The notes below the pieces were generated by a model, which did no database searches, was not told where the DNA came from, and saw only the letters and a program-made list of their open reading frames with translations. A program made the position numbers and the translations under genes. This document shows, piece by piece, positions 17,161 to 25,306 of a stretch of DNA of 37,627 nt (its first letter is position 1; the number at the start of each line of letters is the position of its first letter). Origin of the DNA: Clostridia bacterium (GTDB taxonomy: Bacteria > Bacillota > Clostridia > Oscillospirales > Acutalibacteraceae); the NCBI GenBank assembly GCA_017454485.1, contig JAFTCX010000089.1, positions 1-37,627 on the forward strand, given 5' to 3'.

Positions 17161-17987
17161 CACGCAAAGAAAAACTTTTAAAAGCACTTGATTTCAGCGG
17201 CAAGTCGCTGACAGCGCCCATGCGGCTGGTCGGCACCCGCTATTACACCGGCACATCGTTTTTCGCGTCCGCGCAGGGCATCACCAACGACGGCACCTAT
17301 TACTACTGCACAGGCACGATCGTGCCGCTGAAATTCAACGGGCTTTCCAAAATCGATATGCAGACCGGCGAAGTGGTGATGAAAAAAGAAAACTATCTGC
17401 CGCCGGAGCTGGCGCGGCAGGGATTTCATCATTACGGCGGCTGCACCTACTTTGAAAACAAGCTCTACGTCGCCATTGAGGACAAGGACAGCGCGCACCC
17501 GTGCATCGGCGTGTTCAGCGCCGAAACGCTGGAATTTACCGGACAGTATCAGATCCTTGGGCCGGAGATTCAGCCGAACGGCAACCTGCCCTGGTGTGCG
17601 GCGGACAAGGAAAACCGGCTGCTGTATACCGGCTATTTCAACCACTGCGATCACATCAACGTCTTTCACATCGACACGCTCGAATTCATCCGCCATATCC
17701 CCATCAGCCGCGTTGTGGAACACACGCAGGGCGCAGAGATGTGGAACGGGCTGATCTACATTTCCTGCCATGACACATGGCCGAAAAAGCACATCTTTTC
17801 CATTGATCCGGCCACGGGCGAGACGGAGCTCATCATGGAGCGCGACGCGGGTAAAAACCTTGTGGAATCCGAGGGCATCACGATCTGTCCGCAATCGGAC
17901 GGCTCGTTCTTCCACCAGCTCGATGTGATCTATCCCTTCACGCTGGCTATCCGCCGCTATACGGCGCCGCCGGGCGTTGAGGTGTAA
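17157..17987 (+). CDS. Beta-propeller-like protein of unknown function
   Basis: A 276-residue protein without signal peptide or membrane segments. It contains recurrent strand-turn units such as 'QGITNDGTYYYCTG', 'GGCTYFENKLYVAIED', 'VFSAETLEFTG', 'VFHIDTLEFIRHI' and 'IFSIDPATGETEL', which look like blades of a six- or seven-bladed propeller of the quinoprotein or glutaminyl-cyclotransferase type. No catalytic motif is evident. ATGA overlap with the AI-2E gene indicates translational coupling. A strong terminator follows 12 bases after the stop codon. Confidence 0.65.
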   Translation: MTRKEKLLKALDFSGKSLTAPMRLVGTRYYTGTSFFASAQGITNDGTYYYCTGTIVPLKFNGLSKIDMQTGEVVMKKENYLPPELARQGFHHYGGCTYFENKLYVAIEDKDSAHPCIGVFSAETLEFTGQYQILGPEIQPNGNLPWCAADKENRLLYTGYFNHCDHINVFHIDTLEFIRHIPISRVVEHTQGAEMWNGLIYISCHDTWPKKHIFSIDPATGETELIMERDAGKNLVESEGITICPQSDGSFFHQLDVIYPFTLAIRRYTAPPGVEV

Positions 17988-17999
17988 CAACAAAGAGCA

Positions 18000-18035
18000 A
18001 AGCGCGCACAGCGAAAGAGTTGTGCGCGCTTTTTT
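18000..18035 (+). terminator. Terminator after the beta-propeller gene
   Basis: AAGCGCGCACA (18000-18010) pairs perfectly with TGTGCGCGCTT (18021-18031), followed by TTTT. Confidence 0.92.
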
Positions 18036-18271
18036 GCCGCTGCGGTTTGTGCATGATTTCATCTGATATGCGCAAACCGCAGCGGCCCCTTTTCCGCGCA
18101 GCCGCAGGCGGCGCGGAAACCGGCGGGCGGGACAAACCGTGCGCAGCACGGTTTCCGCAGGCCGCGCAGCGCCCTGCGGCGCGGCAAAGCCGCGGGTCCC
18201 GCCCGCCGGTGTTTCACGGCGCGATCTCGCGCCGTGAAAATGACAGACTACCGTGATCACGGTAGTCTGTC
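18036..18271. other. Dense hairpin element with a cloverleaf fold between convergent genes
   Basis: In 236 bases I find a 19-bp stem with one mismatch (18036-18054/18068-18086) and a 9-bp stem (18091-18099/18111-18119). Next is a perfect 15-bp stem (18119-18133/18196-18210) that encloses three further perfect hairpins: 18134-18142/18146-18154, 18155-18161/18173-18179 and 18180-18185/18189-18194. Two more follow: a 13-bp stem (18212-18224/18227-18239) and a perfect 30-base palindrome (18242-18271). Nearly every base is paired. It may be a MITE-like composite, stacked terminators for two convergent genes, or a structured RNA. The last palindrome, with CGCTTTTATT after it, could also end transcription. 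Confidence 0.8.
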
Positions 18272-18291
18272 GCTTTTATTGGACGGAATAA

Positions 18292-18915
18292 TTATTTCAG
18301 CAGTGATTGCGCTTTGAAGAATTTGACCGCGCCGATCACGTTGAAGATCACGGCAACGAGCAAAATGATCGCCGTAAAGATCGCGTAAGACTCCACGGAG
18401 CAAGCGGGGTTGCTCTGACAGTATTCTGCAAGGATATTGGAATTGTTCACATTGCTGGCGGCGGTGAAGCCGAGCACGGCGAACACGGCGGCGCCCAGAC
18501 CGAGCACAGCGGAGGGCAGATGCAGCACCTGCGCCTTTTTGGAAAGCATGACGCCGTTCAGAATCAGCGCCGCAAGCAAAAGCGCATAGGCGAGCAGACC
18601 GTACAGCGCAAGCGGTTTGCAGGCGTCCGGCGCAAAGTAGTTGAAGGTGTCCATATTGCCGAAGACGCCGCCGGGCGTGGTGAGCTTTCCGGTCAGGCCG
18701 CAGAAGAATGCGTTCCAGCCGCTGACCTTGATTTCGATGCCGGGAATATCCGTGTTATAGATGCACAGCCAGGGCAGCAGCGCCACAACGCAAAGGATGA
18801 TGTAAACGATGAACGAAATGCGCGGAAACGGCGTCAGTTTTGTCATTGCCGCTGCGTGCGAGCGCAGCTTTTTGCTTTGGCCGGGCGCAGTGCCGGCAGA
18901 TTGATTTTTTGCCAT
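18292..18915 (-). CDS. Four-helix membrane protein of unknown function
   Basis: A 207-residue protein with a polar, basic N-terminus (1-32) and four membrane helices (about 33-52, 100-122, 130-152 and 178-200). The first extracytoplasmic loop of about 48 residues has two Cys (in 'AFFCGLTG' and 'APDACKPL'), and a second loop has Cys in 'AEYCQSNPACS', so disulphides are possible. I recognise no family. It starts 11 bases after the lipoprotein gene, with AGGAGG overlapping that gene's stop codon. Confidence 0.6.
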   Translation of the reverse strand: MAKNQSAGTAPGQSKKLRSHAAAMTKLTPFPRISFIVYIILCVVALLPWLCIYNTDIPGIEIKVSGWNAFFCGLTGKLTTPGGVFGNMDTFNYFAPDACKPLALYGLLAYALLLAALILNGVMLSKKAQVLHLPSAVLGLGAAVFAVLGFTAASNVNNSNILAEYCQSNPACSVESYAIFTAIILLVAVIFNVIGAVKFFKAQSLLK

Positions 18916-18926
18916 AAGAAAGCCTC

Positions 18927-19457
18927 CTATTTGATCACATAATATTGTAAGCCGCTTGCGTCTTCGATCAGATCGCAGGATGCAACTTCAAACGAAAGGA
19001 AGGAGATCACTTCGTTGCGGTCCGGATCGATTGTGCCGTCGTCACGGTACGCGTGGATGGTGATTTCGGTTTTTTCGGCGCTCTTGAGCTTGCCGGTCAG
19101 GTGGACCCAGGTTTTATCGCCGTTGTCGGCGCTCTGGTTGCGCGGCTCAGGAAGCGGTTCGGCGGATTCCAGCACAAAGCCGATGATTGTATCTCTGCCG
19201 CAGGTGCAGCCGTATTCCGCTGAGGATTTGCGCACGCCGCAGATGTAAGTTTGATCGTTCACATCGGTGAGCGCGTAAGTGAAGCAGTCAAACTCCAGTG
19301 TGCTGTCGAGGTACTGCTCCGGGTAATATTGCATATTGGTCATCAAAAGGAAAAACGTATCCTCCGTGAGTACATAATCCTTAGCTTTCCCTTTGCCGCA
19401 GCCGAAACAAGAAAAACACAGCAGAACCGCGAGCAGCAGTGACAAATTTTTTTTCAC
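18927..19457 (-). CDS. Lipoprotein of unknown function
   Basis: A 176-residue exported lipoprotein. The signal peptide is followed by a lipobox ending in Cys (LLLAVLLCFSCFGC, the Cys before GKGKAKDY). The mature part has two Cys in 'YGCTCGRD' and a beta-rich fold resembling OB-type domains ('THVTGKLKSAEKTEITIHAY'-like region). I chose a GTG start at 19457 because AGGAGG is seven bases upstream. An ATG two codons earlier is only one base from that site. It forms an operon with the membrane protein downstream, and the two may form a small envelope complex. Confidence 0.6.
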   Translation of the reverse strand: MKKNLSLLLAVLLCFSCFGCGKGKAKDYVLTEDTFFLLMTNMQYYPEQYLDSTLEFDCFTYALTDVNDQTYICGVRKSSAEYGCTCGRDTIIGFVLESAEPLPEPRNQSADNGDKTWVHLTGKLKSAEKTEITIHAYRDDGTIDPDRNEVISFLSFEVASCDLIEDASGLQYYVIK

Positions 19458-19490
19458 AGACATCCCTCCGTTCAGGTCAGATACTGTCTT

Positions 19491-19519
19491 ATTATAACGA
19501 TTTTTTTTCGCAAAATCAA
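19491..19519 (-). promoter_or_regulatory. Promoter of the lipoprotein-membrane protein pair
   Basis: Minus strand TTGATT (19519-19514), 17-base spacer, TATAAT (19496-19491). Confidence 0.75.
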
Positions 19520-19624
19520 CCTTTGCGTTCAAAGTTTTTTCATTCTGCGCGTTCCGCACGCATACCTGCGCCGGATTCGGCAACACTAAAGGTACACATG
19601 TTTGAATGAAACGGAGGAATTTCC

Positions 19625-21031
19625 ATGAAAAAACTGCTTGCTTTGTGCCTGTGTCTGCTGCTGGTGTGCGGCGTTTTTGCCGCCTGCAACGATAATGTGC
19701 ACAAAGAACTAACCGAAGACACAACCGATTCCACCGCCGCACCCGCAAAAACGGCAACGCTCACCGCTCTGCTTTCCACACCGTCGCAGGCGGCGCTCTG
19801 GGATGAAATTGCGCAGAGCTACCGGGAAAAGACCGGCGTGACGGTGCGGGTGACCACGGTCAGCGCCGACACCTATCCTGCAGCGCTGGCCAAGCAACTG
19901 CAAGGCGACAGCGCGCCCGCAATCTTTGAATGGACGGCGGATGTTGAGGACGACAGCCTGCGCGATCTTATGACTGACCTGAAGGGCACATCCTTTGCCT
20001 CGTTTTTGTCCGATCCTTCGCTGGCACTGCGCAGCGGCGACAAGGTGCAGGCGGTGCCGATCGACGTTTCCGTGTTCGGATTGCTTTACAACGGCGCGCT
20101 GTGCGAGCGCTATTTTGCGCTGAAAGACAAGGGCACGTCCTACAGCTCCATGGCGGAGATCAACAGCTTTGAAAAGCTGTCCGCGCTCGCAGAGGATATG
20201 CAAAAGCACAAAAAGGACCTCGGCATCGACGGCGCGTTTGCCGCCCCGGCTTATAGCGGCAAAGACGGTGTGCCTTGGCAGACAGAGCTTGCCAACGTCG
20301 CTGTTTATCGGGAAGCGCGCGGCAAGGACGGGGCGCTGGACGATTTGAAAGCGTTTTTGAAAGACACGTTCGATTTCACCTACAGTGACAATGTGCAAAA
20401 AGTGCTGGATCTCACCGGCAAGAACGCCGATGTGGACGCCAAAACGCTGAAAACGCGCACTTTGGCTGACGCGCGAGCCGCCTTCCGGCAAGGAAAAACC
20501 GTCTTTTTGCTGGACGGTACCGACGCGAATGAAGTCCTGTTTTCCGAAGGCAGCACGCTCAAGGCGCAGCAGGTCGGCCTGCTGCCGCTGTATCTCGGCA
20601 CAGACGGCGAAGAGACGCAGGGGCTTTCCGTGCGTGTGAACCGTGCGCTTGCCGTCAACGACAAGGCGGATGCCGATACCAGACAGGCCGCCGTGGACTT
20701 TTTGGAATGGCTGTTTTCATCGGAAGAGGGCAAACGTCTGGTCTCTGAACGCCTGCGCTTGCGTGCGCCGTTTTCCTCCTTCGCGGCCGAGGAGCGCTTG
20801 AACGAGCCGCTTTCCCGCACGGCGCTGGAAACGATTGGCAAAAACGACCGCGAAAGTGTGCCGGAGGTGCTGGATCGGCTGCTGCCGACCGAGGGGCTGG
20901 AGCGCGTGTCGGATTATTTACTGTCTTATCTGCGCGGAGAACGCGGCTGGGACGATCTGATGCGCGATGTGCGTGCACGCTGGAAGCAGATGTGGGAGGA
21001 CGGCACGGATCTGATTGGAAAAGAAGATTGA
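19625..21031 (+). CDS. Extracellular solute-binding lipoprotein (family 1), orphan
   Basis: A 468-residue lipoprotein with signal peptide and lipobox VFAAC (Cys21). The mature part shows the family-1 sugar-binding layout: 'ALWDEIAQSYREKTGVTVRVTTVS' at the start, 'LAKQLQGDSAPAIFEW', a hinge near 'QAVPIDVSVFGLLYN', and 'RQAAVDFLEWLFSSEEGKRLVSE' near the end. It should capture a carbohydrate or similar solute for an ABC importer, but no permease or ATPase genes of that type are adjacent. It may pair with a distant transporter. GGAGG is seven bases before the ATG. Confidence 0.78.
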   Translation: MKKLLALCLCLLLVCGVFAACNDNVHKELTEDTTDSTAAPAKTATLTALLSTPSQAALWDEIAQSYREKTGVTVRVTTVSADTYPAALAKQLQGDSAPAIFEWTADVEDDSLRDLMTDLKGTSFASFLSDPSLALRSGDKVQAVPIDVSVFGLLYNGALCERYFALKDKGTSYSSMAEINSFEKLSALAEDMQKHKKDLGIDGAFAAPAYSGKDGVPWQTELANVAVYREARGKDGALDDLKAFLKDTFDFTYSDNVQKVLDLTGKNADVDAKTLKTRTLADARAAFRQGKTVFLLDGTDANEVLFSEGSTLKAQQVGLLPLYLGTDGEETQGLSVRVNRALAVNDKADADTRQAAVDFLEWLFSSEEGKRLVSERLRLRAPFSSFAAEERLNEPLSRTALETIGKNDRESVPEVLDRLLPTEGLERVSDYLLSYLRGERGWDDLMRDVRARWKQMWEDGTDLIGKED

Positions 21032-21047
21032 CGAATGACAGGGGAGA

Positions 21048-21089
21048 AAAGCATCGGCTGCCGCGTGCGGTCGATGCTTTCAAGTTTTT
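21048..21089 (+). terminator. Terminator after the solute-binding protein gene
   Basis: AAAGCATCG (21048-21056) pairs with CGATGCTTT (21072-21080), then CAAGTTTTT. Confidence 0.8.
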
Positions 21090-21101
21090 ACAGCCGGGAA
21101 T

Positions 21102-21142
21102 TTGACAATTTCAACAAAGCGTGCTAAAATAATAAGTTGAAA
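21102..21142 (+). promoter_or_regulatory. Promoter of the zinc-transport operon with a flanking inverted repeat
   Basis: TTGACA (21102-21107), 17-base spacer, TAAAAT (21125-21130). An inverted repeat TTTCAAC (21109-21115) / GTTGAAA (21136-21142) brackets the -10 region and is a candidate operator, perhaps for a Zur-type metal repressor. It does not match the Bacillus Zur consensus closely. Confidence 0.7.
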
Positions 21143-21170
21143 CCATGAAACTCGGAAGGGAGGCGTCCGA

Positions 21171-21482
21171 ATGCGAAAAAGCAAACGAACTCTTGCGCTT
21201 TTGATGGTGCTGCTGCTTTTGTGCAGCACACTGCTCGGCTTTTGCGGTGCGTTTTTGCTGATGCGCTATCCGGGACACGCGTGCTGCGGACAGCATTGTC
21301 TGTTCTGCGGCGTGCTGAATGCTGTGGATGTGTTGCTGCATCACGGACCATTCGCAGTCATGGCTGCCGTGTTGATTGCCGTGCTTATGGCAGCGGTCAT
21401 CGGCCGTGCTGCGGCGCGTGTTCGGGTTAGCCGAACCGTTTTGCGCACCCCGATCACGCTGAAAACAAAAATCATCGCCTGA
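21171..21482 (+). CDS. Small Cys/His-rich membrane protein of the zinc operon
   Basis: A 103-residue protein with an N-terminal membrane helix (about 8-32), a Cys/His-rich segment reading HACCGQHCLFCGVLNAVDVL with a later HH, a second helix (about 62-80) and a basic tail. The HxCCGxxCxxC cluster looks suited to binding Zn2+ outside the membrane. Short proteins of this type precede zinc ABC transporter genes in other Clostridia, and here it is the first gene after the zinc-operon promoter. The function is inferred from motif and context. It could alternatively be a sensor or a metallochaperone for ZnuA. Confidence 0.6.
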   Translation: MRKSKRTLALLMVLLLLCSTLLGFCGAFLLMRYPGHACCGQHCLFCGVLNAVDVLLHHGPFAVMAAVLIAVLMAAVIGRAAARVRVSRTVLRTPITLKTKIIA

Positions 21483-21536
21483 GTTGTCCTTTTTGTCTGA
21501 ATCTTTGATCTCAACAAAAAAAGGAGTGCTCATTCT

Positions 21537-22511
21537 ATGAAAAAAGTATTATGCCTTGTGCTGTCATTGCTGCTTTGCTTTGGCCTGTTTGCCGCCTGCG
21601 GCAGCACGGAAAACGATTCTGAAACTACGTCTGCCGCGCCGAATTCGTCGGACGGTCTGCATGTGGTCTGTTCCATCTTCCCGCAATATGACGTCTGCCG
21701 CGCCTTGATGGGCGACAAGGGGACGCTTTCGATTTTGCTCGATTCCAAATCGGACCTGCACAATTACAGCCCGACCACGGCGGACATCCTTGAGATTTCG
21801 GACAGCGATCTGTTCATCTACATCGGCGGCGAATCCGACACCTGGGCGGACAATGTACTTTCCACCGCAGCAAACAAAAACCTGCAGACACTCAAACTGC
21901 TTGACCTTGTGAACGCAGTGGAAGAAGAACTGCTGCCCGGCATGGAAGCTGAAGAGGAAGAAGAAGGCGAGGAGGAAGGCCCCGAATACGACGAGCATGT
22001 GTGGACCTCGCTGAAAAACATGATCGCCATCACCGGCGCAATCCGCGACAAGCTCTGTGAACTCGACAGCGAAAACGCGTCTGTGTATACGGCGAATGCT
22101 GAAGCCTATATCGAAAAGCTTACGGCGCTGGAAGCGCGTTATGCCGAAACGATCGGCAGCGCGAAAACAAAGGTGCTGGTGTTTGCCGACCGCTATCCGT
22201 TCCGTTATCTTGCGGATGATTATGATCTGACCTGCTACGGCGCGTTTGCCGGCTGTTCGGCGGAGAGCGAAGCGAGCTTTGAGACGATGATGAAGCTGGT
22301 GAGCGCCGTGAAGGAGCACGGGCTTCGCTATGTTTTGAAGATCGAGGGCAGCGACGGCAAGATCGCCGAGACCGTGGCAGCAGAAAGCGGCGCCGAGATC
22401 CGTACACTGAATTCCTGCCAGTCCGTTTCCGCCGAAGACGTCGAAAACGGTGCAACGTATCTTTCGCTGATGGAAGGGAATTTGGCCGTGCTGCAGGAGG
22501 TGCTGAACTGA
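21537..22511 (+). CDS. znuA: Zinc/manganese ABC transporter substrate-binding lipoprotein
   Basis: A 324-residue cluster A-I (ZnuA/TroA) lipoprotein with lipobox FAAC (Cys21). It has His75 in 'DLHNYSPTTADI' (the first metal His) and His154 in 'YDEHVWTSLKNM' (the second). Between them is an acidic loop of Glu residues (about 138-150) where ZnuA proteins usually have a His-rich loop. The third ligand position reads 'DRYPFRYLADDYDL', with Arg in place of the usual His. It delivers Zn2+ (or Mn2+) to ZnuBC encoded directly downstream. The stop codon overlaps the start of znuC. Confidence 0.88.
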   Translation: MKKVLCLVLSLLLCFGLFAACGSTENDSETTSAAPNSSDGLHVVCSIFPQYDVCRALMGDKGTLSILLDSKSDLHNYSPTTADILEISDSDLFIYIGGESDTWADNVLSTAANKNLQTLKLLDLVNAVEEELLPGMEAEEEEEGEEEGPEYDEHVWTSLKNMIAITGAIRDKLCELDSENASVYTANAEAYIEKLTALEARYAETIGSAKTKVLVFADRYPFRYLADDYDLTCYGAFAGCSAESEASFETMMKLVSAVKEHGLRYVLKIEGSDGKIAETVAAESGAEIRTLNSCQSVSAEDVENGATYLSLMEGNLAVLQEVLN

Positions 22512-23224
22512 TGGAGCTGCTGAAATTCGAAGATGTTTCTGTCGGCTATGAGGGAAAACCCGTGGCCGAGCATCTGAACTTTACCGTCAGTGAGGGCGAT
22601 TATTTGTGCATCGTCGGCGAAAACGGCGCCGGCAAAAGCACGCTGATGAAAACGCTGTTGTCGCTGAAAACGCCGCTGAGCGGAAAAATCAGCTTTCAAA
22701 ACGGCCTTGCTCATAACGAGATCGGTTATTTGCCGCAGCAGACGGACATTCAGCGCGATTTCCCGGCAACGGTGAAGGAGGTCGTGCTCTCCGGCTGTCT
22801 CAACCGCAGCGGTCTGCGCCCGTTTTATACAAAGCAGCAAAAGGAAACTGCCGAAAAATGGATGGAAACGCTGGAGATCACGGCGCTGAAAAAGCGCTCC
22901 TATCGTGCGCTGTCCGGCGGTCAGCAGCAGCGTGTGCTGCTTGCGCGTGCGCTTTGCGCAACAGAAAAGCTGATCGTGCTCGATGAGCCGGTCGCAGGGC
23001 TGGATCCGATCGTCACGGCTGATATGTATCATCTGATCAAAAAGATCAACGACGACGGCATCACGGTCGTTATGGTGTCGCACGATCTTTCCGCGGCGCT
23101 GAGCTACGCCACCCACATTTTGCAAATTCAAAACGGAAGCTGCTTCTTCGGCACGGTTTCGAATTACAGAACCTCCGAGATCGGCAAAATTTTCCTTGAG
23201 AAAGCGGGTGAGAGCGATGCTTGA
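22511..23224 (+). CDS. znuC: Zinc ABC transporter ATP-binding protein
   Basis: A 237-residue ABC ATPase with Walker A 'GENGAGKST', Q-loop 'IGYLPQQTD', signature 'LSGGQQQR', Walker B 'LIVLDEP' and H-loop 'VSHD'. It powers the ZnuB permease. Translation is coupled at both ends: the ATG overlaps the znuA stop and the 3' end overlaps znuB by eight bases. Confidence 0.92.
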   Translation: MELLKFEDVSVGYEGKPVAEHLNFTVSEGDYLCIVGENGAGKSTLMKTLLSLKTPLSGKISFQNGLAHNEIGYLPQQTDIQRDFPATVKEVVLSGCLNRSGLRPFYTKQQKETAEKWMETLEITALKKRSYRALSGGQQQRVLLARALCATEKLIVLDEPVAGLDPIVTADMYHLIKKINDDGITVVMVSHDLSAALSYATHILQIQNGSCFFGTVSNYRTSEIGKIFLEKAGESDA

Positions 23225-24107
23225 ACAACTGCTGTCCAATATGCGGCTTGACCTTTCGGTGGACTTTTTTGCGATGCTGCAGCAGTACTTAAAAATGGAT
23301 TTCACCATCAACGCGCTGATCGTCGGCCCGCTTGTGGCGCTGTGCGCGGCGCTGCTGGGTGTGACGCTGGTGCTCAAACGCTATTCCATGATCGGCGACG
23401 GCCTTTCGCATGTGACGTTCGGCACCATGACGGTGGCAACCACGCTTTCGCTTGCGCCGATGTATGTTTCTTTGCCTGTGACAACGCTGGTCGCCATCTG
23501 GCTGCTGCGCGGCGGAAAGCAAAAGCTGAAGGGCGATTCCGCAATCGCAATTCTTTCAGTGTCCTTCCTTTCGCTGGGCTATGTCGTCATGAACATCTTT
23601 CCGCCAAAAGGCGGCAATGTCAGCGGCGACGTCTGCAGCATCCTGTTCGGTTCCACGTCGATCATCACGCTGTCGCGCGGCGACGTGCATCTTTGCGTGG
23701 CGCTTGCGGTCGTTGTGATCCTCGTTTACCTGCTGTTTTATAAAAAGATTTTTGCGGTGACGTTTGACGAGGAATTCGCCCGCGCAACGGGCACGAAGGT
23801 CTCCGTTTACAACCTGCTTCTGGCGGTGATCACGGCGGTCGTCATCGTGCTGGCGGTGCGTCTGGTCGGTGCGCTGCTGATTACAGCGCTGGTCGTTTTT
23901 CCGGCGCAGTGCGCCATGCGGTTGTTCAAGAGCTTCCGCGCGGTCATCATCGGCGCGGCGGTGATCTCGGTCTGCTGCGCAGTGGTCGGCCTTCTGGTTG
24001 CAATCGTCTATTCCACGCCGGTCGGCTGCACGATCGTTGCGGCAGACCTGGTCGCTTTCTTTGTTTGTGTACTCATTGATTTAGTGAAAGGTGGCAGAAA
24101 AAAATGA
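23217..24107 (+). CDS. znuB: Zinc ABC transporter permease
   Basis: A 296-residue ABC-3 family permease with about eight helices. 'ALLGVTLVLKRYSMIGDGLSHVTFG' is the family signature near the N-terminus, and 'LVGALLITALVVFPAQCAMRL' is the conserved later segment. I chose the ATG at 23217, inside the end of znuC with GGTGAG upstream, because earlier in-frame codons would only add a basic stretch encoded within znuC. Its stop overlaps the next lipoprotein gene (ATGA). Confidence 0.9.
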   Translation: MLEQLLSNMRLDLSVDFFAMLQQYLKMDFTINALIVGPLVALCAALLGVTLVLKRYSMIGDGLSHVTFGTMTVATTLSLAPMYVSLPVTTLVAIWLLRGGKQKLKGDSAIAILSVSFLSLGYVVMNIFPPKGGNVSGDVCSILFGSTSIITLSRGDVHLCVALAVVVILVYLLFYKKIFAVTFDEEFARATGTKVSVYNLLLAVITAVVIVLAVRLVGALLITALVVFPAQCAMRLFKSFRAVIIGAAVISVCCAVVGLLVAIVYSTPVGCTIVAADLVAFFVCVLIDLVKGGRKK

Positions 24108-24694
24108 AAAAAGCCCTTGCAATTCTGTTGAGCGTTTTGCTCGCACTTGCGCTTTGCGCCTGCGGCAGCAGCGAAACCAACGATACAACCCCCGCTTCCA
24201 CCGAGGCGCTTGACACGGTCAACGATACAGCGAACGCCGGCACGACCCTTTCCACACCCGCAAGCACCGCGGCGAACGGCACAACGCTTTCCACCTTGCC
24301 CGTGACGCAGGACAAAGCCGCCGAAGCCGCCATTGCCGCGCAGCTTGACCAATACAGCGTGGATATTGACCTCAACGGTCTGAACAATAATATGACCACG
24401 GCGCAGATGCAATCCATCATGCAGGATGTTAAGCCCTATCTCGGCAAAACCATCCGCGTGAACGGACTTTATGAAAAAACCCATTACGATCAGACCGGGC
24501 TCGATTACAACTGGGTCATCGGCTATGACGACACCGGCTGCTGCGCCGCCTGGAGCATGGAGATAGCGGGCGATTCTGTGCCGACCGATCTTGCGCCGGA
24601 CACGACGATCTCCCTTGTCGGCACCATCGGCACCTATGAGGAGCTGGGCGAAACCTACACGGTGATCAATGTGGAGCATTTCGCACAGGCATAA
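24104..24694 (+). CDS. Accessory lipoprotein of the zinc operon (TGCC motif)
   Basis: A 196-residue lipoprotein. The signal peptide ends in ALCAC (lipid Cys20), a Thr/Ala/Ser-rich linker covers about 25-70, and a C-terminal domain contains 'VKPYLGKTIRVNGLYEKTHY', 'IGYDDTGCCAAWSMEI' and 'LVGTIGTYEELGETYTVINV'. The OB-like 'GKTIxVxG...CC' pattern resembles the C-terminal domain of zinc-related DUF1980/YcgQ-type proteins. The stop-start overlap with znuB makes it part of the zinc operon. A zinc-binding or delivery role is inferred, not shown. Confidence 0.65.
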   Translation: MKKALAILLSVLLALALCACGSSETNDTTPASTEALDTVNDTANAGTTLSTPASTAANGTTLSTLPVTQDKAAEAAIAAQLDQYSVDIDLNGLNNNMTTAQMQSIMQDVKPYLGKTIRVNGLYEKTHYDQTGLDYNWVIGYDDTGCCAAWSMEIAGDSVPTDLAPDTTISLVGTIGTYEELGETYTVINVEHFAQA

Positions 24695-24731
24695 TTATTG
24701 AACATCGCGCTATCCCAAAGGAGGACATCGT

Positions 24732-25289
24732 ATGAAATCGCTGAACACCATTCAGACGATGGCAAAAGTTGCAAAGATCGTCAGCAACGTCATCTTTATC
24801 TGTGCAATCGTCGGGCTTTGCCTGTTTGTCGGCGGCGCTGTCGGCTTCGCGGTTGGGTTTGATGGCTTCAAACTCGGCGGCGTGCAGGTGAACGGCCTTG
24901 TTTCGGCGCAGGACGGCCTGTCCCGGGGCGCGATGATCGCCGGGCTTGTAAAGGGTATTCTGTACTGCATCGGCGCAATCGTGATTGCAAGGTTCAGCCT
25001 GCGTTATTTTCAAAACGAGCTGGAGACCGGAACGCCTTTCACAGAGGACGGCGCAAAGGAGCTGCAGCGGCTCGGCATTTTGACCGCCGTGTTTTCGGTT
25101 GCCGCGCAGATCGTGCTGGCCATCGTTTACACCGTTTTGGAAAAGCTGTATCCGGGCGAAGCGTTTGCGCAGATCGATCTCGGTGTTGCGCTCACGGTCG
25201 GCCTTGCCATGATCGTCATCAGCCAGATCTGTAAATACGGGACGCAGTTGAACGGCACAGCCGAAGACGCCGTATCGGACAACGGCTGA
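24732..25289 (+). CDS. Membrane protein, DUF2975-like
   Basis: A 185-residue protein with four membrane segments (about 14-42, 72-95, 112-135 and 148-170). It has a conserved-looking middle 'ARFSLRYFQNELETGTPFTEDGAKELQRLGI' and a final 'VISQICKYGTQLNG'. This matches the layout I know for DUF2975 proteins, which have no known function. AGGAGG lies before the ATG. It is 37 bases after the zinc lipoprotein gene and may or may not belong to that operon. Its 3' end is followed closely by the TipAS gene. Confidence 0.6.
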   Translation: MKSLNTIQTMAKVAKIVSNVIFICAIVGLCLFVGGAVGFAVGFDGFKLGGVQVNGLVSAQDGLSRGAMIAGLVKGILYCIGAIVIARFSLRYFQNELETGTPFTEDGAKELQRLGILTAVFSVAAQIVLAIVYTVLEKLYPGEAFAQIDLGVALTVGLAMIVISQICKYGTQLNGTAEDAVSDNG

Positions 25290-25306
25290 TGGAAAGAGGG
25301 AAACAG

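Noticed and set aside
19625-21031. Solute-binding protein as part of the zinc transporter
   Set aside because: It has a terminator after it and a new promoter before the zinc operon, and its fold belongs to the carbohydrate-type family.
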